Part shown: positions 7,520 through 15,785 of the stretch, piece after piece
Position numbering within the stretch: position 1 is the first letter of the stretch
Layout: every line of letters begins with the position of its first letter
Assembly (NCBI GenBank): GCA_043743105.1
Contig: JAYTXD010000027.1
Location: 1 to 22,269, forward strand
DNA length: 22,269 nucleotides
Reading direction: 5' to 3'
Source of the DNA: RYN-417 sp043743105
GTDB lineage: Bacteria > Patescibacteriota > Saccharimonadia > Saccharimonadales > JACDBH01
The notes under the pieces: model-generated
The model's database searches: none
Seen by the model: only the letters and a program-made list of their open reading frames with translations
Told to the model about the DNA's origin: nothing
Program-made: the position numbers and the translations under genes

Positions 7520-8359
7520 ATGCAAAAAATAATTCTCTATTATAAATTTGTACCCGTTCCAGATACGGAGTCGGTTTTGTACTGGCAAAGAGCCCTCTGT
7601 GAAAAACTGGGCCTCAAAGGCCGTATTTTGATCAGTGGCAAGGGGCTAAATGGAACGCTTGGAGGAGATATCAAGGCTTTAAAAGCATACAAAAAAGCCA
7701 TGAATGAGCACTCACTGTTCAGGAGTATCGAATATAAGTGGAGCGATGGCAAAGCGGACGATTTTCCAAAATTAAGCATCAAAGTACGTTCTGAGACCGT
7801 CACGCTTGGCTGGGAGCCGACAGTGACCAGTAGTGGTGTAATAGGCGGCGGTAAGCATCTAAAGCCTGCAGCGGTCCATAAACTACTTGAGGATAGAGGT
7901 AAGGATGTGGTGTTTTTTGACGGCCGAAACAAGTACGAAGCCAGTATTGGTAAGTTTAAAAATGCCGTAATTCCAGATGTAAACACCTTCAAAGAGTACA
8001 TGACAGAGTTAGATAAGCCCGAATACGACGAAATCAAAAAAAAGCCGGTCATAACCTACTGCACTGGTGGCATCAGATGCGAAACACTCAGCGCACTGAT
8101 GATAGAGAAGGGTTTTGAAGAGGTCTACCAGATGGACGGAGGCATAGTTAAGTACGGTGAAGCCTATAAAGACGAAGGACTGTGGGAAGGCAAGCTGTTC
8201 GTGTTTGATAAACGCATGAAACTGGGCTTTTCGGATAAATCAAAAGACATTGCCAATTGCGAAAAATGCGGCAATAAAACCAGTAATCAAATTAATAGTA
8301 CTAACATCCGCCGCGAATTACACTTAGTGTGTGAAGAGTGCGCGAAAGTATTGCAATAA
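7520..8359 (+). CDS. trhO: tRNA uridine-34 hydroxylase TrhO (rhodanese family)
   Basis: TrhO (YceA/UPF0176) hydroxylates U34 in the wobble position of certain tRNAs on the way to cmo5U/mo5U. The 279-aa protein has the family order: an N-terminal acylphosphatase-like domain (YYKFVPVPD, GRILISGKGLNGTLGG), a rhodanese domain (about residues 110-215, FFDGRNKYEASIGKFKNAV) with active-site Cys181 in TYCTGGIRCE, and a C-terminal zinc-like site made of Cys247, Cys250, Cys271 and Cys274. Length is within the normal range. The promoter leaves no room for a leader, so translation is probably leaderless. It is followed by uvrC with its own promoter. Confidence 0.93.
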   Translation: MQKIILYYKFVPVPDTESVLYWQRALCEKLGLKGRILISGKGLNGTLGGDIKALKAYKKAMNEHSLFRSIEYKWSDGKADDFPKLSIKVRSETVTLGWEPTVTSSGVIGGGKHLKPAAVHKLLEDRGKDVVFFDGRNKYEASIGKFKNAVIPDVNTFKEYMTELDKPEYDEIKKKPVITYCTGGIRCETLSALMIEKGFEEVYQMDGGIVKYGEAYKDEGLWEGKLFVFDKRMKLGFSDKSKDIANCEKCGNKTSNQINSTNIRRELHLVCEECAKVLQ

Positions 8360-8405
8360 TATAAGCGTTTAATAGTAGTCTGTAGCAGATTCCATACAGC
8401 CGAGT

Positions 8406-8414
8406 TGGTATACT
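8406..8414 (+). promoter_or_regulatory. extended -10 promoter of uvrC
   Basis: TGG-TATACT directly abuts the first ATG of the uvrC frame at 8415. With normal -10 to start spacing, transcription begins near 8421, which is an in-frame GTG. The promoter therefore argues for the GTG start and against the ATG at 8415. Confidence 0.5.
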
Positions 8415-8420
8415 ATGCTA

Positions 8421-9929
8421 GTGAATGAACAGCTTACAGTCAAACTAGCTAACTTACCAAAGGGCCCTGGGGTGTATTTTCATAAGAATGCTAAGGGTGA
8501 GATTATTTATATTGGTAAAGCTGCTCGTTTAAATATGCGAGTTAGGCAGTATTTTCAACAATCTAGGATTCGAGACCCTAAAACCGACGCTTTAGTATCA
8601 GAAATACGAGACGTTGACTGGATTGAGGTAGAAACAGAACTTGATGCGCTTTTTCTAGAAGCGGAACTTATACGTCGTTATCTACCGCCTTATAATATTT
8701 TGCTTCGTGATGATAAGTCACTCAGTTTTGTGCGAATTGATATCAAAAGTGACCATCCTACGGTCAGCCTAGAACATCGGCCGCTTGATGATGGAGCGCA
8801 GTATTTTGGACCGTATTACAGCGCATACAGTGTACGAAAAGCTTTAAGATTTCTGCGCCGGATTTTTCCGTTTGACTGGAAAAAGCCAGCCAAAGTAGCC
8901 AAGCGCGCGACGCTTGATTATCACATTGGTTTGAGCCCTGGGCTTGAACAAAATAAAACAAGCCTTGAAGATTACCGTACGAATCTGCGCCATTTAGCCC
9001 GTTACTTAAAAGGTGAGCGTAAAAAAATAATGCTTGAAATGGAAAGTAAGATGAAAAAAGCTGCCAAGGCAAAAGAGTTTGAAATGGCAGCGTTATATCG
9101 TAATAAATTCAGGGCGCTCGAAAGCCTGCACAAGCAAATTGTGTTTAGTGATCGTGAATTTATGGATATGAGCAAAGATGCTGGACTTGCCGATTTAACA
9201 GAGCTTTTAGGCCTAGACAAAATACCTAGGCGTATTGAGGGTTATGACATTAGCCATATGAGCGGCACTGACACCGTTGCTAGCATGGTCGTTTTCCAAA
9301 GCGGATTGCCAGACAAAGCAGCCTATCGAAAATTTAAAATGCGTATTCCTGGTAATGACGACTTCGCGCACATGCGTGAGGTTATGGAACGGCGCTTGCA
9401 CGAACCAAATGTCAAACAGTGGGGTATGCCTAATTTATATTTAATCGATGGTGGAAAGGGGCAGCTGAGTAGTGCATTGAGTGTTTTAGGTGAGCATGAT
9501 ATTAAACTGCCCGCCATTGGCCTCGCAAAGCAGTTTGAAGAAATTGTTATTAAAAAAGACTGGCCGCATGTGCGCCTGAATGAAAATAAAGTTCGTGAAT
9601 TAAACGGAGTTATTCTGGAAAGCGATGATTTTTGGTTGGTAAATTTGCCCAATAACTCACACATTATCAAGCTGCTACAGCGTATTCGTGATGAGTCGCA
9701 CCGGTTTGCGGTTAGTTATCACACGGTGCTTAAGAGGGCTCGTAATGTGAGTAGTATGCTGGATGATATACCGACTATTGGGCCAAATACACGCAAGAAG
9801 TTACTTCGTGAATTTGGCAGCTACAAGGGTGTGCAGCAAGCTCGAGATTTTGAGCTTATAAAAGTAGTAGGCGAAAACAAGGCTGCAATATTAAAACAAT
9901 ACCTTCGGGCATATAAAAAGACTGTATAA
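8421..9929 (+). CDS. uvrC: UvrABC excinuclease subunit C, cysteine-free form
   Basis: UvrC makes both incisions in nucleotide excision repair. Domains in order: GIY-YIG nuclease (LPKGPGVYF, EIIYIGKAARLNMRVRQYF), UVR motif (about residues 205-240, AKAKEFEMAALYRNKFRAL) for UvrB binding, RNase H-like endonuclease with Asp276 (GYDISH), Asp343 (LIDGGKGQ) and His427 (RDESHRFA), and a C-terminal helix-hairpin-helix region (IPTIGPNTRKKLL). From the GTG it has 502 aa, about 100 shorter than E. coli or B. subtilis UvrC. It contains no cysteine: the usual four-Cys 4Fe-4S segment is replaced by ATLDYHIGLSPGLEQNKTS. The ATG at 8415 is the alternative start. Confidence 0.92.
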   Translation: MNEQLTVKLANLPKGPGVYFHKNAKGEIIYIGKAARLNMRVRQYFQQSRIRDPKTDALVSEIRDVDWIEVETELDALFLEAELIRRYLPPYNILLRDDKSLSFVRIDIKSDHPTVSLEHRPLDDGAQYFGPYYSAYSVRKALRFLRRIFPFDWKKPAKVAKRATLDYHIGLSPGLEQNKTSLEDYRTNLRHLARYLKGERKKIMLEMESKMKKAAKAKEFEMAALYRNKFRALESLHKQIVFSDREFMDMSKDAGLADLTELLGLDKIPRRIEGYDISHMSGTDTVASMVVFQSGLPDKAAYRKFKMRIPGNDDFAHMREVMERRLHEPNVKQWGMPNLYLIDGGKGQLSSALSVLGEHDIKLPAIGLAKQFEEIVIKKDWPHVRLNENKVRELNGVILESDDFWLVNLPNNSHIIKLLQRIRDESHRFAVSYHTVLKRARNVSSMLDDIPTIGPNTRKKLLREFGSYKGVQQARDFELIKVVGENKAAILKQYLRAYKKTV

Positions 9930-9930
9930 T
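9925..9930 (+). promoter_or_regulatory. -10 box of the aminopeptidase gene, overlapping the uvrC stop
   Basis: A consensus TATAAT contains the uvrC stop codon (TAA at 9927-9929) and ends 8 bases before the ATG at 9939. The spacing again predicts a leaderless mRNA. TG lies directly before the box; the -35 region is weak. Confidence 0.5.
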
Positions 9931-9938
9931 CAGCAAAT

Positions 9939-11156
9939 ATGGAATTTGGCTACACGTTTTTTAGTAAAAATCGGCAGTGTCTGCTTGAATCAACTGGTGC
10001 TGAACTGGTCGTACTATCGGCCAACGGCTTATTGCAACGAAGTTCAGATACAACCTTTCCATTTCGCCAAGACAGTAACTTCTGGTATTTAACAGGCATA
10101 GAAGAGCCGGACTATATATTAGTTACTGGAACAGTCGAGACATTTTTGATTATGCCTCAACGTGCTGAACACCGCGACTTATGGGACGGTGCTGTTGATG
10201 TGGAGGCATTGCAAACAGTGTCTGGAATTGCAGAAGTTCTCGATCATCATGCTGGCTGGAATAAGCTTGACCACTTGCTTAAAAAGATAAAAAAAGTTCA
10301 TACCATTACACCCGTAGAACCATATTTTGATAGTTTTGGGTTTTATGCCAACCCTGCCCGAGGTGCGCTACTAGCTGCAATCAAAAAGCATCGCAGCCTT
10401 GAGCTACTGGATATACGTAAGCCACTTGCACGATTACGACAAATTAAGCAGGAAGTCGAAATTGCTGCTTTGCAGTGTGCCATCAATATTACGGCCGATA
10501 CGCTTATTGCCGTCCGAAAAAATATACATCAATATGATAGCGAATATGCACTTGTGGCCGATATCACAGCTGGTTTTATACGTGGTGGTGCCGGCGGGCA
10601 TGCCTATCAACCAATTGTTGCAAGCGGCGTTAATGCAGCAACTATTCATTACATGCGTTGCAACGACACGCTCCAAGACAATGACCTGCTACTCCTTGAT
10701 GTTGGTGCAGAGTATAAAAACTACAGCGCGGATATATCTCGCACGTGGGCTCGGACAAAGCCAACACAAAGACAGCAAGACGTTTTTAGTGCTGTCAATA
10801 AGGTGCAGCAGGCTGCTTTTAAGCTCTTGAAGCCTGGTGTTACCTTTAAGGCTTACGAACAGCAAGTCGATGAGCTGATGGCAATTGAGCTTAAGGCGCT
10901 GGGGCTACTTAGTGATGTGCTGGACAAAAAGAAGCTTAAAAAATACTACCCACATCTGGCGTCACATTTTTTAGGCCTCGATACGCATGACGCTGCGGAT
11001 TATGATATGCCGCTTTCACCCGGCATGGTACTTACGGTCGAGCCGGGTATTTATATACCTGAAGAAAAGATTGGCGTACGGATTGAAGATAACATTGTTA
11101 TCACCGAAAAAGGCAACATTGTTTTAAGTGCTCGCTTGCCCTCAGAGCTCTTCTAA
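9939..11156 (+). CDS. pepP: Xaa-Pro aminopeptidase (peptidase M24, PepP-like)
   Basis: This metallopeptidase removes N-terminal residues preceding proline. The 405-aa protein has the aminopeptidase-P N-terminal domain (SSDTTFPFRQDSNFWYLTGI, typical of PepP) and a C-terminal pita-bread domain from about residue 165. All five expected metal ligands are visible: Asp254 (LLLDVGAEY), Asp265 (YSADISRTW), His343 (SHFLGLDTHD), Glu368 (TVEPGIYIP) and Glu383 (VRIEDNIVI). Length is near the family's usual 400-440. The start codon is fixed by a -10 box 8 bases upstream. It probably recycles peptides in the cytoplasm, which would fit a peptide-scavenging lifestyle and the peptide-binding protein downstream. 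Confidence 0.93.
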   Translation: MEFGYTFFSKNRQCLLESTGAELVVLSANGLLQRSSDTTFPFRQDSNFWYLTGIEEPDYILVTGTVETFLIMPQRAEHRDLWDGAVDVEALQTVSGIAEVLDHHAGWNKLDHLLKKIKKVHTITPVEPYFDSFGFYANPARGALLAAIKKHRSLELLDIRKPLARLRQIKQEVEIAALQCAINITADTLIAVRKNIHQYDSEYALVADITAGFIRGGAGGHAYQPIVASGVNAATIHYMRCNDTLQDNDLLLLDVGAEYKNYSADISRTWARTKPTQRQQDVFSAVNKVQQAAFKLLKPGVTFKAYEQQVDELMAIELKALGLLSDVLDKKKLKKYYPHLASHFLGLDTHDAADYDMPLSPGMVLTVEPGIYIPEEKIGVRIEDNIVITEKGNIVLSARLPSELF

Positions 11157-11175
11157 TTTAAAATAGTAGGTAACT

Positions 11176-11541
11176 ATGAAAAAAAGCCCGTTAGGTAGAT
11201 TTAGTGTACGCTGGTTTGTGTGCTCCCTCGGTCTATGGATTGCCGCAGGATTCTTGGATGGTAGGATTAGCTATAACAGCCGTCTAGGAGTCATTATTGT
11301 ATCTGGTTTTATACTGGCAATTGTGAATACGGTTATCAAGCCTTTTGTAGTTTTACTGAGCCTTCCTGCTATATTGTTTTCCCTTGGTCTTTTCATGATT
11401 GTTATTAATGGACTGATGGTAATGTTAGCTAGCAAGCTATATCATCCTCTGGCAATTACGAGTTTTGGAGCGGCTATGCTTGCAGGAGTGGTCATAGGTC
11501 TTGTAAACTACCTAGTAACCACTATCGTGGAAGACATATGA
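11176..11541 (+). CDS. PF04020-type (phage holin family 4) small membrane protein
   Basis: A 121-aa protein with about four membrane helices: FVCSLGLWIAAGFL, VIIVSGFILAIVNTVI, LLSLPAILFSLGLFMIVING, and a C-terminal MLAGVVIGLVNYLVTTIV. The middle segment NTVIKPFVVLLSLPAILFSL and the following GLFMIVINGLMVML are characteristic of the PF04020 family. Databases call these phage-holin-like, but they are widespread housekeeping membrane proteins of unknown role, so this is not evidence of a prophage. The stop overlaps the start of secG (ATGA), so the two genes are translationally coupled. A weak AGTAGG ribosome binding site precedes the ATG. Confidence 0.85.
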   Translation: MKKSPLGRFSVRWFVCSLGLWIAAGFLDGRISYNSRLGVIIVSGFILAIVNTVIKPFVVLLSLPAILFSLGLFMIVINGLMVMLASKLYHPLAITSFGAAMLAGVVIGLVNYLVTTIVEDI

Positions 11542-11747
11542 CAACAGCAAACTACACCACCATTATATCTGCCGTTCTTGTAACTAGCCTTATACTGATA
11601 CAAACACGGGGCGCCTCGTTAGGCGCTGGTTTAGGCGGCGGCGGCGAAGTACACACCGAGCGCCGTGGGTCAGACAAGAGTTTACACAACATCACTATAT
11701 TCTTAGTATTAGTGTTTACTGGATCATTGGTCTACAACCTCTTCTAG
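11538..11747 (+). CDS. secG: preprotein translocase subunit SecG
   Basis: SecG is the small third subunit of the SecYEG protein-export channel. The 69-aa protein has two membrane helices flanking the conserved cytoplasmic loop: IISAVLVTSLILIQTRGASL, then GAGLGGGGEV with the Gly-rich segment, then HNITIFLVLVFTGSLVYNLF. The LIQ...R.G.SLGA.LGGGGE pattern is diagnostic. Its ATG overlaps the stop of the upstream gene. Its nearest downstream neighbour is an exported, membrane-anchored binding protein. Confidence 0.93.
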   Translation: MTTANYTTIISAVLVTSLILIQTRGASLGAGLGGGGEVHTERRGSDKSLHNITIFLVLVFTGSLVYNLF

Positions 11748-11792
11748 GGGGCTTGGCAACTTTGCGTAAGCCGAGTAAACACCATAACGATG

Positions 11793-11798
11793 TATTAT
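11793..11798 (+). promoter_or_regulatory. candidate -10 box of the peptide-binding protein gene
   Basis: TATTAT preceded by TG lies 17 bases before the ATG at 11816; overlapping alternatives TATATA and TATAAA lie 3 and 5 bases downstream. The leader would be very short. No clear -35 is seen. Confidence 0.35.
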
Positions 11799-11815
11799 AT
11801 AAATGTGGGTAATAA

Positions 11816-13597
11816 ATGATTAATCGTACAACCAAACTCAGATGGCGTCGTAATATACGACGCAAACAAAAACAGCTTGAAGGCATTGGTTCGCAAACCG
11901 AAGAATCACTCGACAGGCACTTTTTTCGTCGTCTAGGACGTTTGTACGAAGTAAGAATGTTTATAACATCTTGGCTCATATTGATTGTCCTGCTAATTGG
12001 GCTAACCGTGGTGCAAACTCGCTCTTTAGGTGGTTACTATCAGACAGTTAAGCCATTACCAGGTGGTATTTATTCTGAGGGTATTGTTGGGTCATTTACA
12101 AACTCTAACCCTATTTTTGCAACCAGCGAAGTAGATGCCTCAGTGTCACGGCTAGTGTTTTCAGGCCTTATGACCTATAACAATCGTAACCAACTCGTGG
12201 GTGATTTGGCCAAGAGCGTCACAGTAGATCCAACGGGCAAGATTTATAAAGCTGTCATAAATACAGGGCTTAAGTGGCAAGATGGTAAACCTCTTACAGC
12301 CGATGACGTGGTTTTTACCTATCAGACTATCCAAAACCCTGATGTTAAGTCACCATTATTTTCGGCATGGCAAGGCATTAAAGTCGCTGCCCCTGACGCC
12401 CTAACGGTAACGTTCACACTACCTAACGTTTTAGCGTCATTTAGCTACTCGCTTACTGGTGGTATTTTGCCAAAACACTTGCTTGCAAAAGTCCAGCCAG
12501 GCAATTTGCGCAGTGCGCTGTTTAATACAACTGAGCCCATTGGATCAGGGCCATTTGAATGGCATAGCGTAGAGGTTACTGGTAGCAATGTCGAGGATAG
12601 GCAGCAGCGGGTATCGCTTTTTCCAAACGACTACTACTATAATGGACGCCCTAAGCTTGGTGAGTTTGTTATTAAAACATTTCTTAATGAAAAATATATG
12701 GTGGAAAGTTTTAGCAGAGGTGAGCTAACATCAATGGCAGGGGTGCAGGACATGCACGATGAACAAAAGAAAGACTTAGGACTTGGACAGTACAATATCC
12801 CTGTAACGGGCGAAGTTATGGTGTTTTTGAACAACAGCGACCCTATTTTAACTGATTATCAGGTCCGACGGGGGCTAGTCTCGGCTGCTAATACTGCTGA
12901 AATCTTAGGAAGTTTAAGTTACCCAAGTATTGCGGTAAAGTCACCATTTTTGCGCACTATGTTAGGGTACGACGCCAGTGTAGTACAACGCTCATATAAA
13001 ATTGCCGATGCAAATGGCGTGCTCGACACTGCCGGATGGATAAAGGGTGCAGATGGCATACGAGCAAAAGACGGTAAGAAGCTAGTTGTATCACTTATTA
13101 CACTTAACAATATTGAGTATGCAAATGTTGCGAGTCTGTTGCAAAAACAATGGAAAGCTGTGGGCGTACAGGTTAATGTAAGCTCTCTGGCGCAAGCAGA
13201 CCTGCAGACAGCAATTGAAGGGCGTTCGTACGGCATGCTGCTGTACGGTATTTCAGTTGGGCTTGACCCCGACCAGTTCGCTTACTGGCACAGTTCGCAG
13301 TCTGATATTCGCGCACAACGGCGTTTAAACTTTTCAAACTATAACTCTAAAGTGGCCGATGCGGCATTAGAAGCTGGCCGTACGCGTCTTGACCCAAACT
13401 TGCGAGCTGCCAAATATAAGCCATTCCTGGATGCTTGGAGCCTGGATGCACCAGCAATTGCGCTATACCAACCCCGTTATTTATATGTAAGTCATGGTCA
13501 AGTCTATAACTTTAATGAGCGTGCAGTTAATACGCCATCAGACCGTTTTGCAGATGTACAGAACTGGATGATTCGTACCGAGCGCGTCACTAACTAA
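11816..13597 (+). CDS. membrane-anchored peptide ABC-transporter substrate-binding protein (SBP family 5)
   Basis: A 593-aa family 5 (OppA/DppA-like) solute-binding protein for peptide capture outside the cell. The N-terminus is unusual: about 45 residues, very basic (RTTKLRWRRNIRRKQKQLEG), then one membrane helix (MFITSWLILIVLLIGLTVVQ), with no lipobox Cys. The protein is therefore anchored by an uncleaved helix. The binding domain shows family landmarks: GIVGSFTNSNPIFATSEVDA, LVFSGLMTYN, LKWQDGKPLTADDVVFTYQT, GSGPFEW and the late YGISVGLDPDQFAYWHSSQ. No permease or ATPase gene lies beside it, so partners must be elsewhere or it may act as a surface peptide trap. Confidence 0.9.
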   Translation: MINRTTKLRWRRNIRRKQKQLEGIGSQTEESLDRHFFRRLGRLYEVRMFITSWLILIVLLIGLTVVQTRSLGGYYQTVKPLPGGIYSEGIVGSFTNSNPIFATSEVDASVSRLVFSGLMTYNNRNQLVGDLAKSVTVDPTGKIYKAVINTGLKWQDGKPLTADDVVFTYQTIQNPDVKSPLFSAWQGIKVAAPDALTVTFTLPNVLASFSYSLTGGILPKHLLAKVQPGNLRSALFNTTEPIGSGPFEWHSVEVTGSNVEDRQQRVSLFPNDYYYNGRPKLGEFVIKTFLNEKYMVESFSRGELTSMAGVQDMHDEQKKDLGLGQYNIPVTGEVMVFLNNSDPILTDYQVRRGLVSAANTAEILGSLSYPSIAVKSPFLRTMLGYDASVVQRSYKIADANGVLDTAGWIKGADGIRAKDGKKLVVSLITLNNIEYANVASLLQKQWKAVGVQVNVSSLAQADLQTAIEGRSYGMLLYGISVGLDPDQFAYWHSSQSDIRAQRRLNFSNYNSKVADAALEAGRTRLDPNLRAAKYKPFLDAWSLDAPAIALYQPRYLYVSHGQVYNFNERAVNTPSDRFADVQNWMIRTERVTN

Positions 13598-13611
13598 GTG
13601 TAATTCCTAAA

Positions 13612-13631
13612 ACAATATGCTTTTGTATTGT
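13612..13631. terminator. weak two-way terminator hairpin
   Basis: ACAATA (13612-13617) pairs with TATTGT (13626-13631) around an 8-base loop. On the minus strand four T residues follow, serving tRNA-Leu(CAG); on the plus strand it lies just behind the binding-protein gene. Confidence 0.4.
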
Positions 13632-13645
13632 AAATCAAATAATGT

Positions 13646-13731
13646 TGGTGGGCGAGAGAGGACTTGAACCTCCATGAGCTTGCGCTCACTAACTCCTGAA
13701 GCTAGCGCGTCTACCATTTCGCCACTCGCCC
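13646..13731 (-). tRNA. tRNA-Leu (anticodon CAG)
   Basis: The minus strand folds into a class II tRNA of 86 bases with an encoded CCA. The acceptor stem pairs GGGCGAG with CTCGCCC. The anticodon loop TTCAGGA gives CAG, the variable arm has a GAGC/GCTC stem, and the T-loop is TTCAAGT. No truncated copy of this tRNA is seen nearby, unlike tRNA-Leu(GAG). Confidence 0.95.
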
Positions 13732-13795
13732 GTTAACAGAGTGACTTTAGCAGAATTATGCCCCAATAACAAGACAGGCAGACGCGTGAAATTTG

Positions 13796-13804
13796 TGGTA
13801 TTAT
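13796..13804 (+). promoter_or_regulatory. extended -10 promoter of the FAD oxidase gene
   Basis: TGG-TATTAT overlaps the first ATG of the open frame (13803). That ATG therefore lies inside the promoter and cannot be the start. The next in-frame ATG is at 13851, giving a leader of about 40 bases. Confidence 0.5.
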
Positions 13805-13850
13805 GATACCAAGTACAAACGCTTATACTTACAGAGAGAACATAGAGACA

Positions 13851-15488
13851 ATGAGTAAAGTAGCGCACTATTTGCAAGAACACCTGATTGGCGAAGTCAT
13901 GACTTCTTCTGATGCACGGCGATATTTTGCAACTGATACGAGTATTTTAACCCTTACCCCAGCTATTATTGTATATCCGCATAACGAAAATGATGTTCGC
14001 AAAACCGCTCGGTTTACATGGCAACTCGCTGAACGGGGTCGTGTTATACCAATGACCGCGCGAGGTTCTGGGACCGACCAAGCGGGTGCAGCTATTGGCA
14101 GCGGTGTTATTATTGTATTTCCCGCTCACATGAACAAGATTCTTGAGCTTGACCCAAAGACTGGTAGTGTTGCTATTCAGCCAGGAATAAACTACGGCAA
14201 ATTGCAGCAAACGCTGCAAACACACGGTCGATTTTTGCCACCGTTTCCTGCCAGCATGGAGTATTCGACACTCGGTGGGGCAATGGGCAATAATGCCAGC
14301 GGAGAAAAGTCCGTAAAATACGGGTCTACCCGTGACTTTGTACGCTCCTTGCGGGTAGTGCTCGCAAATGGTGAGGTTATTGAAACTTATCGCCTGAGCA
14401 AGCGTGACCTAAGCAAAAAGATGGGTCTTAACAGCATGGAGGGCGAGATCTACCGCGCACTTGATAAGTTACTTGAAGAAAACAAAGAAGTTATCGAAAA
14501 GACGAGGCTCGAGACAACTAAAAACTCGGCAGGTTATTACCTTTATAATGTCAAACATAAAGACGGCTCGGTTGACCTAACCCCATTGCTTATTGGCGCC
14601 CAAGGTACGTTGGGTATTATTACCGAAGCGGTCTTTGATACCGAACCATATAACCCAGCAGTAACGCTTCTTGTGTCATCATTCGACGATGTGGAACGCG
14701 CGGCTAAGGCTATCTTGGACCTGCGTAAGCTCCCCGAAATGCCAAGTGCTATAGAGATGGTAGACGGTAATTTGCTTGAATTTATTGACCAGCATAACCC
14801 TAATCAGCTTAAGGGTACCCTAGAAAAGCCATTCCACAAAATCATGTTACTTGTAGAATTTGATAATTTTAACAGTCGTTCACAAAAACGGATGGCTAAA
14901 AAAGCCAAGAAAATAATTGAGGATTATGGTGGCACATGCCAGGTAGAAACTAACCCTGAGCAGCAAGACCACCTCTGGCGTATTCGTCATTCGGCAGCCA
15001 GTGTAACGGCTTTTTCTGATAATGCAGCAAAGGCATTGCCAATTATTGAAGATGGTGTGGTGCCAGTTGCAAAGCTGGTAGAATTATTGACCGGGGCATA
15101 CAGTATTTTCGAAAAGCATAATTTACAAGTAGCAGTATGGGGTCATGCTGGCGATGCAAATCTTCATATGCAGCCATTTCTAGACTTGAGTCAGCTTGGA
15201 GATCGTCAAAAACTATTTAGGATTATGGAAGAATATCACCACTTGGTTATTTCTCTTGGTGGTAGCACGAATGGCGAACATGGCGATGGACGTTTGCGCG
15301 CGCCATACTTGCGTCAATTATTTGGCGAAGAAGCCTACGAAGTTTTCCGTGCCGTAAAAAAGATTTTTGATCCATACAACACACTTAACCCTGGTGTTAA
15401 AGTAGATGTTACGGTCGAAGATTTAAAGCCTATGTTGCGTCAAGAATACAGTATGAAGCATTTGTATGACCATATGCCCCGCACATGA
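13851..15488 (+). CDS. FAD-linked oxidase, GlcD / D-lactate dehydrogenase type
   Basis: Proteins of this family oxidise 2-hydroxy acids such as D-lactate or glycolate with FAD. The 545-aa protein has the PCMH-type FAD-binding domain: PMTARGSGTDQAGAAIGSGV, PGINYGKLQQTL, and STLGGAMGNNASGEKSVKYG, followed by the FAD-oxidase C domain with VWGHAGDANLHMQPFLD, NGEHGDGRLRAPYLRQLFG and the closing LNPGVKV. It ends there, without the cysteine-rich Fe-S extension of the two-domain fusions. I chose ATG 13851 (MSKVAHYLQ) because the upstream ATG at 13803 lies within an extended -10 box. The stop overlaps the next ATG (ATGA). The substrate is uncertain; electron partner not visible here. Confidence 0.9.
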   Translation: MSKVAHYLQEHLIGEVMTSSDARRYFATDTSILTLTPAIIVYPHNENDVRKTARFTWQLAERGRVIPMTARGSGTDQAGAAIGSGVIIVFPAHMNKILELDPKTGSVAIQPGINYGKLQQTLQTHGRFLPPFPASMEYSTLGGAMGNNASGEKSVKYGSTRDFVRSLRVVLANGEVIETYRLSKRDLSKKMGLNSMEGEIYRALDKLLEENKEVIEKTRLETTKNSAGYYLYNVKHKDGSVDLTPLLIGAQGTLGIITEAVFDTEPYNPAVTLLVSSFDDVERAAKAILDLRKLPEMPSAIEMVDGNLLEFIDQHNPNQLKGTLEKPFHKIMLLVEFDNFNSRSQKRMAKKAKKIIEDYGGTCQVETNPEQQDHLWRIRHSAASVTAFSDNAAKALPIIEDGVVPVAKLVELLTGAYSIFEKHNLQVAVWGHAGDANLHMQPFLDLSQLGDRQKLFRIMEEYHHLVISLGGSTNGEHGDGRLRAPYLRQLFGEEAYEVFRAVKKIFDPYNTLNPGVKVDVTVEDLKPMLRQEYSMKHLYDHMPRT

Positions 15489-15766
15489 GTGGCGTTATCC
15501 ATCTGGCAGCACCTGTTAGTACGGCTTTTGGGCTTATTGGTGCATCATGTATCTTGCTGGGGTTTTATCGTACAAGTATCGGCAAATGGACGGGTAAATC
15601 GTTTTGGTATGAGCTAGACAACCTAGTAGGCGCATCTTTTTTGATTATTTATCAGCTTAGTATTGGTGCATATGCCACACTTGTTCTCAACGTAGTATGG
15701 GTCGTCGTGGCTTTTGCTGGCATTACATCTATTGCTCAGCGACGGCGTGGGATGCGCAAAAAGTAG
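15485..15766 (+). CDS. small membrane protein, CBU_0592-like
   Basis: A 93-aa protein with about three membrane helices (VSTAFGLIGASCILLGFY, LVGASFLIIYQLSIGAYA, LVLNVVWVVVAFAGITSI) and a basic C-terminal end. The pattern of a helix pair followed by N.VW...A resembles the CBU_0592 membrane domain family, whose role is unknown. It starts within the stop codon of the FAD oxidase and is surely translated with it, so it might anchor that enzyme to the membrane or pass electrons; this is inference only. A strong terminator hairpin follows. Confidence 0.75.
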   Translation: MSGVIHLAAPVSTAFGLIGASCILLGFYRTSIGKWTGKSFWYELDNLVGASFLIIYQLSIGAYATLVLNVVWVVVAFAGITSIAQRRRGMRKK

Positions 15767-15785
15767 CACCAGGCTTAGTCAATAC

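Noticed and set aside
11176..11541. Phage holin as a sign of a prophage
   Set aside because: The PF04020 family is named after holins but is common in ordinary chromosomes, and here it is coupled to secG with no phage genes nearby.
13803..13850. ATG at 13803 as the FAD oxidase start
   Set aside because: It overlaps an extended -10 box, and the extra 16 residues are not typical of the family; ATG 13851 fits better.
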